Part shown: positions 23,755 through 34,579 of the stretch, piece after piece
Numbering within the stretch: the first letter of the stretch is position 1
Layout of the letters: every line of letters begins with the position of its first letter
Origin: Procambarus clarkii
Taxonomy: Eukaryota; Arthropoda; Malacostraca; Decapoda; Cambaridae
Length of the DNA stretch: 64,000 bases
NCBI RefSeq assembly: GCF_040958095.1
Contig: NC_091173.1
Location: forward strand, 19,705,082-19,769,081
Direction: 5' to 3'
Program-made: the position numbers and the translations under genes
The notes under the pieces: generated by a model
Told to the model about the DNA's origin: nothing
The model's input: only the letters and a program-made list of their open reading frames with translations
The model's database searches: none

Positions 23755-23945
23755 CACCGGTGGTGCATTGGTAACACATTTGTCCCACGGTTGGGAAGAG
23801 ACTTGTCTTTATTCGTGTCCTGACCTGGGAGGATTAATTAGGCACCAGTCCTTAACTGTGTGCTTCTTGTTCACTCAATGGTAATTGGGCACCTGGTTGT
23901 TAGTGAATTGGCAGGTTATGTTTCAGGCAAAACTAGTGAGTAAGG
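23755..23945 (+). mobile_element. tRNA-derived SINE
   Basis: Body GGAGGATTAATTAGGCACCA...GTGAATTGGC matches the SINE at 40735-40985 (GGAGGATTGACTGGGCGCC). The tRNA-like head is degenerate. Confidence 0.6.
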
Positions 23946-23977
23946 CTTACCATGAGCTATGATAAAGGAATTCTTGG

Positions 23978-24165
<188 letters not shown>

Positions 24166-24544
24166 AGATGCTTTTCTTAAATAATACAGACGCAACACAC
24201 GTCGCCAATTATGGAACAGTTGCGGTCAGCTGTTGACATAACGTGTTATGACTTATGAGGTCAGTGAGGCGTCAGACGCGGCCTTGACAAGGTGTCTCTC
24301 TGTGTCAGGTCAACTCTATAATGTCTGTGTCTCTTATTTCACTGTCAAGGAATCTTACGTGCGTGGCAGTCTGAAAATATAATAGATACTTCATATTTAT
24401 ATATATATATATACACAGACAAAATCAAGAAGTTTGTGACGATTGGTTTGATTTTGTTGTGTTTATGGTAGCTGACGTGACCCTTCGACCAGGTGTTGGT
24501 GAGTGTTACTTGCTAATTCTTATTTATTTATTTATTTATTTATA

Positions 24545-24645
24545 TATATACAAGAAGGTTCATTGGGATTGTGAGGATACATAGGATAGTAATTACAATC
24601 TTGTAAAGCCATTAGTACCCGCAGCGTTTAGGGCAGGAATTCTGT
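24545..24645 (-). mobile_element. SINE 3' tail, inverted
   Basis: TACAATCTTGTAAAGCCATT and the following GCAGCGTTTAGGGCAGG are the reverse of the tail CTGCCCGAAACGC...TGTAA seen at 40920 and 63370. Confidence 0.6.
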
Positions 24646-24803
24646 TGTCAATTATCCACTAATTTGCATTATACAACTTTGACGCCTACGTATATTCTCA
24701 AGTCAGTTTTACTGTATGAATATTCAAATTGTTATAATTGTTGATATAGTCAAAGGTGGGGGGTGGGGAGAGAATTAAGATTGCCTTGAAATGGTTATAA
24801 CGA

Positions 24804-25144
24804 GTCCGTCTGATTACCACAAGTTTCCTGCCAATACGTTAGTAATGAATAAATATGATATGTTAGGTTAGGCTGATTTAACCTAACCTAGCCTAACCTA
24901 ACCTAACTTAACCAAACCAAACCTAACCTAACCTAACCGAAGCTTGGATTGTCGACTTGATTTGGCGTCACCAGCTTTTTATTTTCGTCTAATTTCTTTA
25001 TAAAAAGATACTTTTTCAGATTAAAATTATGTTTTTTCGTGTTGTACATTCAGCACCAACATTATAATGAGTAAATATATCATATTTATTCATTACTAAC
25101 GTATTGCCAGGAAGCTTTGTGTAGCTTGTGGTAATTAGAAGGAC
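24804..25144. mobile_element. 341-bp MITE-like element enclosing CCTAA repeats
   Basis: The left arm (GTCCGTCTGATTACCACAAG...AATACGTTAGTAATGAATAA) is matched by the reverse complement of the right arm (...TTATTCATTACTAACGTATT...CTTGTGGTAATTAGAAGGAC). The arms are about 55-70 bp with small gaps. Between them 24861-24938 is rich in GTTAGG and CCTAACC. The non-telomeric interior recurs at about 38690-38860. Confidence 0.6.
24861..24938. repeat. Interstitial TTAGG/CCTAA tract
   Basis: GTTAGGTTAGG then about ten CCTAA-type pentamers with variants. TTAGG is the usual arthropod telomere unit. The tract sits inside an element with inverted ends. Confidence 0.75.
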
Positions 25145-25234
25145 AGGGAGGAGTGTGTCTTGAGTCACTGTGTGTGTGATGATGTCGTGATTCGTGGAGG
25201 GGGGAGGGGCCTATCCTGTCTTAATCGAGTCTTA

Positions 25235-25395
25235 GAGGGTTACTTTGAGGTTACCTTGAGATGATGCTGGAGCTTAGCGTCCCCGCGGCCCGGTCCGGTC
25301 GTCGACCAGGCCTCCTGGTTGCCGGACTGGTCAACCAGACTGTTGGACGCAGCTGCTCGCAGCCTGACGTATGAGTCACAGCCTGGTTGATCAGG
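25235..25395 (+). mobile_element. Decapod-type SINE/repeat (GCGGCCCGGTC family)
   Basis: Carries TTAGCGTCCCCGCGGCCCGG, CGACCAGGCCTCCTGG and CAGCCTGACGTATGAGTCAC. A second copy with the same order is at 30320-30545 and partial ones at 31660 and 40500. Confidence 0.7.
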
Positions 25396-26835
25396 GGGGG
25401 CAGGGAAGGGACAGGGGGCTGTTTACGGACGGCCATAATAGTCTTGGAAGGACAAGATTAGGACCCTCCCTGACAGATCTTGGACGTGCTTTCCTCAATT
25501 GAGTCATGGTGGGGAGAGGCCGGAAGTCGGAAAAGAAAGTGATGATAGTCAGCCAAAGCTGTGAAATACTGACTTGCGTATATTCTAATATAGACAGCAT
25601 TTGAATTGTACAGCGAACAACCAACTAACAGTATCTTACATTTCATCATAACGTATTTTTTCAAATATAATTTAATATTATATATTATGGGCTATGTAAT
25701 ATTAGCTCTATGCAAGGTTAGGTTTATGCAAGGTTAGATTTATGTAAGATTAGGTAAGGTATTTTGGTTACGTTAATTTAGGCAATGGTTACAATACAGG
25801 CTGAAAGTGAATGACAATAAGTTTCGAGTCATAACTTCCAATATGATCAAGTGAACTATTATAGTCAAATACTGACGTGAATGCCAGTTATTTGACGCTA
25901 CGTTGTAAACTCGACGGCGCTGTTAAATGCTGGGATCGGGAGAGTTACTGTACTACGCTGTGAGTCGGTTTCAGTGATGCAAATGTGATGCAAAGAGCAA
26001 CAGTAGTTATATTAAGCTTCATGAAGCCGTCTTACTCAATCAGCGATTAGATTTTTACTATAATTTTTCAAAGCAACTGTTCGCATATTGCTTGTCAAAT
26101 AGCCTTTGAAATTTACTAACTTTAAGCTAGGTTTTATTTGCGCGATTCTGAACAACTGGTTTGCGGTTATTTGTTTGAGCCAGCGCTGACAAGAAGTCTT
26201 TTTGCGGTAGTGCAAAGGGATTAAGAGGACACAATAGGTCTTGACCAGATCCTCGGTGGATGTTTGACATTGTTTCAGGTTTCATGTAACCACTCAATTG
26301 TCGTAGTAATTGATGTGTATCTTAATATTGTTTAGTGGATTAGAGTAGTTCACGTTTTATTATAAAGACATTTCATCACTAGTATTATAGTCTAGAATGT
26401 AGAGTACAATGCATGTTTAAATATTCTGTGTTTACAATGCATGTTTATATACTCTGTTTCATGTAGTGCGTTCCATCCGTCCGCCGACTAGGCTGCTCTG
26501 AAAGTAAATGCTTTCTTGCTTTGTCTTTTAATTGCCGACTTAAAATGCGTCTCCGGTTCTACTTGTAGCAGAAGTAACAAAATCTTCAGCACAAGTGAAA
26601 TGAATATCTATTCATATCGATATATTTATAAGTAACCAACCCAACATATAAATAACCGCTAAGGTTATTATTAATTTAAGGAAATTAGCTAAGGAAATGA
26701 AATAACCGCTAAGGTTTGTTTAGTTTCAGCTGTGTTACTGTGACGTATTCTCTGTACATTTGAAAGTATTAAACATGTTTTCAATTAGACTTCTAAGTCT
26801 TCTAGCGTGGCTAGTTCAATTTGGTTTATCCTCTG
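25396..26835. other. Intergenic, unassigned
   Basis: Includes short AGGTTAG(A)TTTATG tandem motifs near 25715-25765. Short open stretches on the minus strand near 25450-25620 lack convincing splice signals. Confidence 0.45.
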
Positions 26836-26905
26836 TAAGTAATTATCCAAAGGCGCCAAGCCGGGAGGACTATGTAGCAATCCTCTCTCTGTAATTTATG
26901 TCTTT
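26836..26905 (+). mobile_element. Short SINE fragment
   Basis: GTAAGTAATTATCCAAAGGC then GCCAAGCCGGGAGGACTATG, shared with 10285 and 23587. Confidence 0.6.
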
Positions 26906-27436
26906 CAGTTCCGGACCTCTGCACTCTAACTTGACATAGTTTGAATAGTTAATATGTAGGTTTGGTGTTTACTGGCTCCAGCAGCGTTGCTATGGCTGGT
27001 AGCCTATCTTATGCTTCTGCTGGATTTGTTTTCGCCGTTCTCTGTAATTCGTACTTAAAAATGTTTCTCTTCTTCGATCCATACTACGCTTGTTTTATAA
27101 CACTGGAAAGATATTTCTTGTGCGTGTATAATATGACCAATTCTTTCTTGAATCCTTTTATCTAAGTATTTCCATAGTTTATACATACAAGATTTATTTT
27201 GTTTTACGCATATGTACGGTACATGCGTTTGTGTGCATAAACATATATATTTTTTAATTATATACAGGATATATTTATATATATACACAGTTCTAACAAT
27301 CTTGTAAAGCCACTCGCACGCATAGCATATGGACTTGTGTATTAATTAATATGTACTTTGATGTGTTTAAATATGCTTTAGGCATATTCAACTAAGAGGT
27401 TCGCGATAAAATCACCCAAGTGTCTAACACACTTAC

Positions 27437-27663
27437 CTGGAAAACGCAGGGAAAGGTCTGAAAAGTTTCCTGGAGTCTGTTCCTGGTATCTTGTCTCTCC
27501 CAACATGTCGAGTCTTTGATATCTGCAGAGGCAGAAGATTGCCCTTGGATGTTCAGCGAGGGTGGAGGGGAGGTGATGTGAGCTAGATTCTGGGTACTGC
27601 TGGTCGATCAGCCTTAGAAAATATGACGAGGCTTCAAGAGCACTGTTCTCGTCACCCTCCGCC
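27437..27663 (-). CDS. Candidate exon 3 of the two-Ig gene
   Basis: On the minus strand acceptor TGTATACCAG and donor GTAAGT flank an open segment AEGDENSALEASSYFLRLID...LGETRYQEQTPGNFSDLSLR. Its entry phase (needs two bases from upstream) equals the exit phase of the exon at 31159-31411. Codon use looks coding. No domain recognised. It could instead belong to another gene. Confidence 0.4.
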
Positions 27664-28393
27664 CTGGTATACAGAACATCAATGTGCTGGCGCGCATACA
27701 TACGCAAGCATGCGTGTATACATGCAAAAGCGGGTTAAGTTTAAGAACGCGGACACAAACAGTATAAGAGAAAGAGATGAGAACACTAGATTTAGAGAAA
27801 GACTGGAGAAAGAGAAAACTTTGAGAGAATACTGGATAGTTGTATCAGACCAACCAGGCTGTAGTGGTGGATACGTGGGCCTCAGGCCGGGCTTGGGGAG
27901 TAGAAACTCTCAGAACCCCATTCACCAAGGTATAAGGTAGTATACATAACCTATATTTGCCTGAAACTGATATGTAATATCACGTGACCCCAACAATTCA
28001 CACACACTAGTATATACTTAATATATATTTCTAGCTTGAAGTTTCAGTTTACATTAACTGGTCACGTGTCATGGGTTCATGACACATGGTTCAGACATGA
28101 TGTGTATGTTAAACATTCTTAAACCTTTGTGTCCCGCTCCTAGACGAGGCTCCTGTGATTGCTCTCATTATATTCAATCGTGAGTTTGCTTTCTCCTTCA
28201 GATATTGAATTTGCTTGTTGAAAGTCATTTTAGAATCTATCCGCACTCAGAGATCTCGATATTGTGTAACCCACTAAAGGTCTTGAATGCGTAGGTGGAC
28301 ATGATGCTGAAGCCTTGAGGTATCACAGACGTGATGCTCACCTCGTAGAAGGTGATACCGAGCTGCTAGTTTCCTAGTTCTAAACGTGACCCT

Positions 28394-28395
<2 letters not shown>

Positions 28396-28426
<31 letters not shown>
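28396..28426. repeat. Poly-T tract
   Basis: About 30 T residues directly upstream (on +) of an inverted LINE tail: the reverse of a poly-A end. Confidence 0.85.
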
Positions 28427-28465
28427 CTCCTGCGCGAGGCTCCAAGCCTTTGGCTGGCCTATTAA

Positions 28466-28740
28466 GTGTTACTTGCTTCTGTTTTGCTTAAGCGGAGTAT
28501 GAGTATTTATATCTCCTATGGTCGCTTCAGTAAGATTTTGCCCCATGTGTTTAACAACTTCTTCTGCTCTGTTGAATCTAAGTTGAAATCTTATTGGATT
28601 TGTAACTGTGCACTGTATTAGATAATGTTTCAGTGGTCTATCGGGCATTTCTCCACAGTGCTGACATTTCCTCTCATCTTCTGGAACCTGTAAGCCTATT
28701 TCTCCATGCTCGTGGGTATCCAAACCTGATACGATGTAAG
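28466..28740 (-). mobile_element. LINE 3' end with CxxC zinc-finger tail, inverted
   Basis: The minus strand reads CQHCGEMPDRPLKHYLIQCT, then RFQLRFNRAEEVVKHMGQNL and NTHTPLKQ, the C-terminal CCHC tail of an arthropod non-LTR retrotransposon, with the poly-T tract marking its poly-A end. 5'-truncated. Confidence 0.75.
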
Positions 28741-28889
28741 TGTACTTCTCTTGTTCTACTGCTCCCTTTCATCAAAAATAAGTGGGGACCCCGAGCTGAT
28801 GTTGCCCCTAGTTGAAAATGACCTCGCGTTCACAATTCCACGTTTTAATCAGCAAATTTTAAATGCTGATTTTTTTCTCTTGGTTTTAC

Positions 28890-29095
28890 ATCGCTAACCA
28901 CTTGGCCTGGACGCTAGAGCGACGATCTCGCTTCATACAGGTCGGTATTCAATCCCCGACCATCCAAGTGGTTGGGCACCATTCCTTCCACCCCCCCATC
29001 CCATCCGTAATCCTTATCCTGACCCCCTTCCAGGCGCTACATAGTCGTAATGGCTTGGCGCTTTCCCCCTGATAGTTCCCTCTGTAGCCTATTCA
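28890..29095 (+). mobile_element. tRNA-derived SINE
   Basis: tRNA-like head with GGTCGGTATTCAATCCCCGA (B-box), body AGTGGTTGGGCACCATTCC and end ATAGTCGTAATGGCTTGGCG, CTTTCCCCTGATAG-like. Confidence 0.7.
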
Positions 29096-29279
29096 GGATG
29101 TAATTCCAGGGGGTTCTCAGAAAGGGTCTTTGATGGCAACGCCGCTCTGGATTACCAGGAAAGTGTTTCCAGCGATTACTTGGGGTGAGGTGCCCCCTCC
29201 CCCCCCTCCCCCACATTGTCCTCAGTGATGTCACAACGTTGGAGGGACAAAAACCAGACTGGGAACGAAGCTATCGGTG

Positions 29280-29400
29280 CATAAAAAAAGTAGGATATGA
29301 GAATATTGATGACCAAACCACACACATTAGACATTGGATATGATGATCATCATATCTTCAGCCACGTTATTGTGACTCACCATCTGCATGAAAATATTAG
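29280..29400. repeat. Dispersed repeat, second copy of the 19.8-kb family
   Basis: ATCATATCTTCAGCCACGTTATTGTGACTC is shared with 19965-20000. Confidence 0.6.
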
Positions 29401-29669
29401 TTAATATCTGAAGAGAAAAATTAACATTGGCTGTTTGGAACTAAGAGTCAATTTGAGGAACGAATGTGGTTGACAAGGGAGAACGACGAGGCAGCTGAAA
29501 CCTCGGTTATTAAGGGAATATAGAGAAAGCAAATTGGTTTCTCCTGACAAGTTTAGTTTGGAACCAGCTGGGAAGATCCGTGAATAGTGTAGCGGAGACA
29601 ATTGCTAGAATTGATTCCTTTAATGTCATCCATAATAGGGGCTCCTAAAATAGGCTTGGCTTCGTTCTC

Positions 29670-29930
29670 AACTTACAGTCGGGGATCTCGGGTTCGATTC
29701 TCGGGCCTGACAGAAATGGTTGAGTACGTTTCCTCGGGGGGGGGGGGGGTTAGAAATAGCTTAAGCTACTCTATCCTATCCCTTTAAGATGTATTATTTC
29801 TTGTCTCAATAAATATACTTGAACTTGAAGTACATTTCCTTTCACCTAATTCACCTCTTCACGTCGAGGACCGGGGGCCCCTAAGCCCCGAAATCACCTC
29901 AAGATAACCTGAAGATAGGCATAAATAAGC
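29670..29930 (-). mobile_element. tRNA-derived SINE, partial
   Basis: GGGTTCGATTCTC (B-box) near 29690 and the family end AAGCCCCGAAATCACCTCAA near 29885-29920, with a G run between. Confidence 0.5.
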
Positions 29931-29984
29931 CCCCCTTCCTGGAGTTGGGCAACTGTTGGGGGACTGCTTCCTCGGGAGGGTCAG

Positions 29985-30315
29985 CAGCGCTCGTATGCGC
30001 GCTATGACCAAAAATGGACGTACAGTAATTTGAAATGAAATCGGCTCACGAAAGTGATATACTGTCCCGGTTTCTGTTTGAGTCGTCTGGCTTACTCGTT
30101 AAGGTTAGGAAAGGAAACTTTCAATTAACATTTTTCATGACGTTTTGAAGCTTTAGGAGAATTTCCTGCCCTCCTAACCCACCGGAGGACCCTTATCTTG
30201 CTGTTTTGGAAAAAAAAAATCCAAAATTTATTTTCATTTTTTTTTCCATTTTTCAAATTACGTCCATTTTCGGCCATACTGGAAAACGGCCAAATTCAGA
30301 GGTAATTTGTAAGAG
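29985..30315 (+). mobile_element. MITE-like element, copy A
   Basis: The ends are inverted: GACCAAAAATGGACGTACAG-TAATTTGAAA at the left and TTTCAAATTACGTCCATTTT-CGGCC at the right. The full block recurs in reverse orientation at 47325-47665 and decayed at 60060-60250. Non-coding. Confidence 0.6.
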
Positions 30316-30319
30316 GACA

Positions 30320-30545
30320 GGTGAGGTTTAGCGTCCCCGCGGCCCGGTCGTTGACCAGGCCTCTGGTTGCTGAACTGGTCAACCAGGCTGTTGGACGCGG
30401 CTGTTCGCAGCCTGACGTATGAATCACAGCCTGGTTGATCAGGTATCCTTTGGAGGTGTTTAAGTTCTCTCTTGAACACTTGAGGAGTCGGCCAGTTATG
30501 CCCCTTATGTGTAGTGGAAGCGTGTTGAACAGTCTTGTATTAAGT
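30320..30545 (+). mobile_element. Decapod-type repeat (GCGGCCCGGTC family)
   Basis: TTTAGCGTCCCCGCGGCCCG...CAGCCTGACGTATGAATCAC...GGTATCCTTTGGAGGTGTTT, homologous to 25235-25395 and longer at the 3' end. It abuts copy A of the MITE. Confidence 0.7.
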
Positions 30546-31158
30546 GAAGGAATGATCTGCTGTAACTCTGAATTTGTTCATACAAATATTGTAGGCTACA
30601 ATAGTGAATGAAGAATTTGCATTTTTTAATCCAAGGGTGCTGCTATATTTACTTCTCGCCTGTTATTTAAAGTCTGCATTAAGTAAGGTGACTTTAAATA
30701 TCACCCCTTCATCTCTCATCCTCTAGAAAAAATGCAAAATTCATGAGTATCATTTTGACTTGACACTTCAGGCTCTGAAGAAAAGAGAGGAAGGAAGTCA
30801 TTGAAATACGAGAAAGGAAACTGAGTAACTTTATAGATTTTAATATTTAATGCATTGTAAGTTACATAGTTACAGGGTAGCTAACTGCCGAGAACAAGAG
30901 CGACTGCAAACGCTTTCCACAATGAATCCGTTAAACTAACCGACACGAGGCTTCTTGACACTCTTATCTCCCCCTCGGGACGTGGAGCTGCGAAATAAGT
31001 TGTCAGATGGCGGCACCGTCGCCTAAGACTTGTACGGGGTGATGGACTGAGGCGATGATTACCTCAGGACAGTTATCCTGCCCCCCTTACTCTTCCTCCT
31101 TCACAGAGTGAAGATGGGAGACAGGCTCTTTTGATGTGAGTGGCTGTAGCCTACTTAC

Positions 31159-31411
31159 CCCTTCCTGTCTCCTTCAGACACCAGACGGCGGTAGGCGTGA
31201 ATTTGGATATCAACGATGAGATCGTTGGCGATATCGACGCTAGAGGGTTTAGTCTTGGATGGAGGATGTGGGTCGTCCCGGGGCAGGCAGACAGGCCCGC
31301 CTCTGGGCTTGATCAGGCCTCCTCCATCTTGCAAGAGCACCGACACAGCCACATCTTGCTGGTGGGTGAGACCTCCCCCCAGCCACACCATACTTCTGTA
31401 TACACCTGGTT
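31159..31411 (-). CDS. Exon 2 of two-Ig secreted/surface protein gene
   Basis: Minus-strand acceptor CTACTCCACAG, donor GTAAGT. Entering in phase 1 after exon 1 it reads EPGVYRSMVWLGGGLTHQQD then VAVSVLLQDGGGLIKPRGGP. That completes the second Ig fold begun in exon 1 (LLLQNVQ + EPGVYRSMV mimics the L-x-NV-xx-G-x-Y signature, although the usual Tyr-x-Cys is Tyr-x-Ser). The exon then continues with a Pro/Lys stretch of unknown role. Exits in phase 2. Confidence 0.65.
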
Positions 31412-31659
31412 CTGTGGAGTAGACCACACATTAGTAACATAAGACGCAAGGAATCCTGCGACATACGAGTGCATTTTTTGTTAGTGAAAGATAGTGGAAT
31501 ATTCGAAATGAATTTGTATTCCGTTTAACGAAACCGTTTTACATTACATTATTTTTATGGTGTAGATATCAGCGCGGTCACTATCACAAGAGCTTTTAAT
31601 CATCTAATATATTTGAGTTATATATATTATATCTATATCTAATATATTATATCTAATAT

Positions 31660-31872
31660 ATTTCTCGACCAGGCCTCCTTTTTGTTACACATCCCCAGGA
31701 AGCAGCCCGTAGCAGCTGTCCAACTCCCAGGTACATATTTACTGCTAGATAACAGGGGCATTAGGGTGAAAGAAACATTTTGCCCATTTGTTTCCGCCTC
31801 CACCAGGGATCGAACCCGGAACCTCAGGATTACGAATCCGAAGCGCTGTCCACCCAGCTGTCAGGCGCCTAG
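31660..31872 (-). mobile_element. tRNA-Thr-like SINE, inverted
   Basis: On the minus strand a tRNA-like head (TGGGTGGACAGCGC A-box region, loop with CGT, GGTTCCGGGTTCGATCCC B-box) is followed by the family body ending in CGACCAGG. The + strand counterpart head is at 60490. Confidence 0.75.
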
Positions 31873-32228
31873 CTGACATATACATACAATCATTTACACA
31901 AATACATATACTCATCGATAATCTTTTTATACCACAAGTGATTCAACAAGAGGATCACAACAGTCACTATACAAGACACGTGGCAACAAGGAAGAGAGAC
32001 TTTAGTATTCACTGTGTGACGATGGCTTTTGACAGTCGGCGAGTACATTACGGCCCTTGAAATATTTATACACAGGCTGGAGGAATGGCAAGAGGCCTGC
32101 GAGTACTCTGTTGCCCATTTCAGGCATGATCGTGTGAGAAGGGAAAAGTTCAGCAAGTCCCAGCTGTGTCTGGATACAAGTGCCAGGATAAACAATCCAG
32201 CGGGTTTTCTTCCTTTTGGGGGGTGTTG

Positions 32229-32486
32229 TACATGCTGCTATGGCGGTGTGTCTACTCACAGGATGAGTGGCGCTGCACAATATTGTCACTATAGTGGTGA
32301 ATCCACTCAAAGGATGAGTGGCGCTGCCCAGTACTGTCACTATTGCGGTGTGTCCACTCACAGGATGAGTTTCCCTGCACAATATTGTCACTATAGTGGT
32401 GAATCCACTCAAAGGATGAGTGACGCTGCCCAGTACTGTCACTATGGCGGTGTGTCCACTCACAGGATGAGTGGTGCTGCCCAATA
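32229..32486 (+). repeat. 51-bp tandem repeat, about 5 copies in alternating types
   Basis: Units of about 51 bp (CACTATAGTGGTGAATCCAC...AAAGGATGAGTG and CACTATTGCGGTGTGTCCAC...ACAGGATGAG) alternate, so the true period is about 102 bp. Open frames on both strands come from the period being a multiple of 3. Confidence 0.85.
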
Positions 32487-32489
32487 AAC

Positions 32490-33180
32490 TCGTCCCTCTG
32501 GGCAGAATTAAATTACCATTGTAGAAATAGCATTTCCGTGTCTTGTGGCGCTACCGACTACTGCTTATATGAGTGGCTTGAGCACCTTATAAGGTGTTCA
32601 AATTACTACGGTATGACCTGACTGATGAATACCTTGTGTATTTTTTTGTGGTGGAAGATAAACTTACACAGATCCTCGATCCCAACCTATTTGTACTCAC
32701 GCTTTAATGAATACCACTATAGCCAATGTTTTTTTCTCTCTGACCCCTGGAATCTTTTGTAGAATTATTCCATTTTCTTATCAGAAATTTCATGTTTAGA
32801 TTTATTTATTTTTTTTTACTAATAAAGGTTTATAGTCTACCATTTTATTATTGAAAATGTAATTGAAAGGGCTTTGCGATTTAGGCTCTAATGATAACAC
32901 TTATACCAGAAGGTTAGCCAGTAAGATCAAGTTCGGTAAAAGTTATATGCAAGGCCGGATATGTGTCCCTCAGGCGGCGACAAGTGCCACTCTAAGGCAC
33001 TGCTAGCGACGGGAGACTATACCTATTAACAGTGACTTGACGTCAGCATGTGATTTTAAATATTAAACTAGCAAGAAATATACACACTAAATGGGGCCCA
33101 GTTATTATTTTATCATATCAAATTTTCAGACATATTTATTCAGAGAAACTCACCATGAACTTTTATATAAATGCATTACG
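32490..33180. other. Intron of the two-Ig gene, unassigned
   Basis: AT-rich DNA between the exons at 33215 and 31411. No element recognised. Confidence 0.5.
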
Positions 33181-33214
33181 GAAATGCATTTGATGGACAA
33201 CATTTACATCTCAC

Positions 33215-33845
33215 CTTGAACGTTCTGGAGGAGGAGGCCGGAGTGGAGTTGGTAAGTGTCCTCGGGGTCCAGCTCACTCCCCAGCCTGCTCCACACGGTG
33301 GGTCTGGGGGACTTACCCACCACCGGGGAAGGTACCAGCACGCTTCCTCCCTCTGGCACCGATAAACACGGCGGCAAAGGCACTACCCTGAAGCTTGGCC
33401 GGAAGAATCTAAGGCGGATGGTTTGTCTTGCGATGAGCCGGCTGCTGTGGAGGAGGTTGCAGGCGTATATCCCCGCCAGAGACTCGTCAAATCCCCGGAA
33501 GACTAGGTAGGAGTGGGGCAGAACGAAGCGCTCCTGCACAGTGAAGATCTTAGCGGTGTTGACGTCGACCCGGGCGTAGGGGACGAGGGGTCTGCCGTAA
33601 GGGTTGGTCCAGACCACTGCGTAGGGCGTCCTGCCCGACGGCTGGTTGGCGAAACAGTACAGGAATCCATCCTGATCTTCGCGGATGATCTCGTCAGTAC
33701 CGTTGATGATGCTGAGTTTGGGCAACGGACCGTATCTTCCCATAGGCATAGAACTTCCGTGAAAGCTATCCACGAGGACGCTGAGACAAATAATTGTCAA
33801 ACTGCATGTTCCTACTAAGGTCTTTACGGGCTTCCTGAATACCAT
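33215..33845 (-). CDS. Exon 1 of two-Ig secreted/surface protein gene
   Basis: Start ATG at 33845 (minus), then a hydrophobic signal segment VKTLVGTCSLTIICLSVLVD. Ig domain 1 shows the full set: FLYC, VVW, VLPHSYLVF and SLAGIYAC, with N-glycosylation site NGT. A second Ig domain starts at PPCLSVPEGGSVLVPSPVVG with core W (PTVWSRLG) and is cut by the donor GTGAGA after QNVQ. It then joins the exon at 31411 in phase. The VPHSYL/LPHSYL block and INGT are shared with the four single-Ig genes nearby. A TATA-like box lies about 95 bp upstream. Function unknown; Ig proteins of this size in arthropods act in adhesion or defence. Confidence 0.8.
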
Positions 33846-33935
33846 TGTTGTACAGATTTTCACAGTTTTGACAGCTCTTGTAATAATACTTTCGTATTTC
33901 CAGAGTTTGTAAACAATCTCTATTATAATTATTTC

Positions 33936-33945
33936 CTATATATAT
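33936..33945 (-). promoter_or_regulatory. TATA-like box for two-Ig gene
   Basis: CTATATATAT on the + strand, TATA-type on minus, about 95 bp upstream of the ATG at 33845. Confidence 0.4.
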
Positions 33946-34200
33946 GTCGCATTAAACTTTTTACGTGAAATTATTGCAGAAAAACACTAAATAGATTTAC
34001 GTCATATGGTTAGAACTAAATCACATTGTTTTAGTTCACAGTGTTATTCTTGTGCTCTAAAACAAAAAATTCACTTGGAAATAAGTCGTGAAAGTTTGCG
34101 AGAATCCTGACTACTTGCAGTCCAGATGAAGAGTGAGGTTGTCGCGTGTGGTCACGGGTGAGTCTTTGGCGAGGCGGGAGCAGCACGGGAGGAGCCTGGC

Positions 34201-34572
34201 GTGCGCACGCAGGCACAGCCAGCCCGCGCCATGCACAGGCAGGCACAGCCAGCCCGCGCCATGCACAGGCAGTCACAGCCAGCCCGCGCCATGCACAGGC
34301 AGGCACAGCCAGCCCGCGCCATGCACAGGCAGGCACAGCCAGCCCGCGCCATGCACAGGCAGTCACAGCCAGCCCGCGCCATGCACAAGCAGTCACAGCC
34401 AGCCCGCGCCATGCACAGGCAGGCACAGCCAGCCCGCGCCATGCACAAGCTGTCACAGCCAGCCCGCGCCATGCACAGGCAGGCACAGCCAGCCCGCGTC
34501 ATGCACAGGCAGGCACAGCCAGCCCGCGCCATGCACAAGCAGTCACAGCCAGCCCACGCCATGCACAAGCCT
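34201..34572. repeat. 30-bp minisatellite, about 12 copies, CpG-rich
   Basis: Unit CAGGCAGGCACAGCCAGCCC then GCGCCATGCA, with variants CAGTCA and AAGC. GC-rich island in AT-rich DNA. Several open frames across it on both strands are repeat artefacts. Confidence 0.95.
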
Positions 34573-34579
34573 GTTGGCA

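Noticed and set aside
31800-31872. Possible tRNA-Thr gene on minus
   Set aside because: It is the degenerate head of a SINE, with the SINE body attached; the arms do not pair well enough for a functional tRNA.
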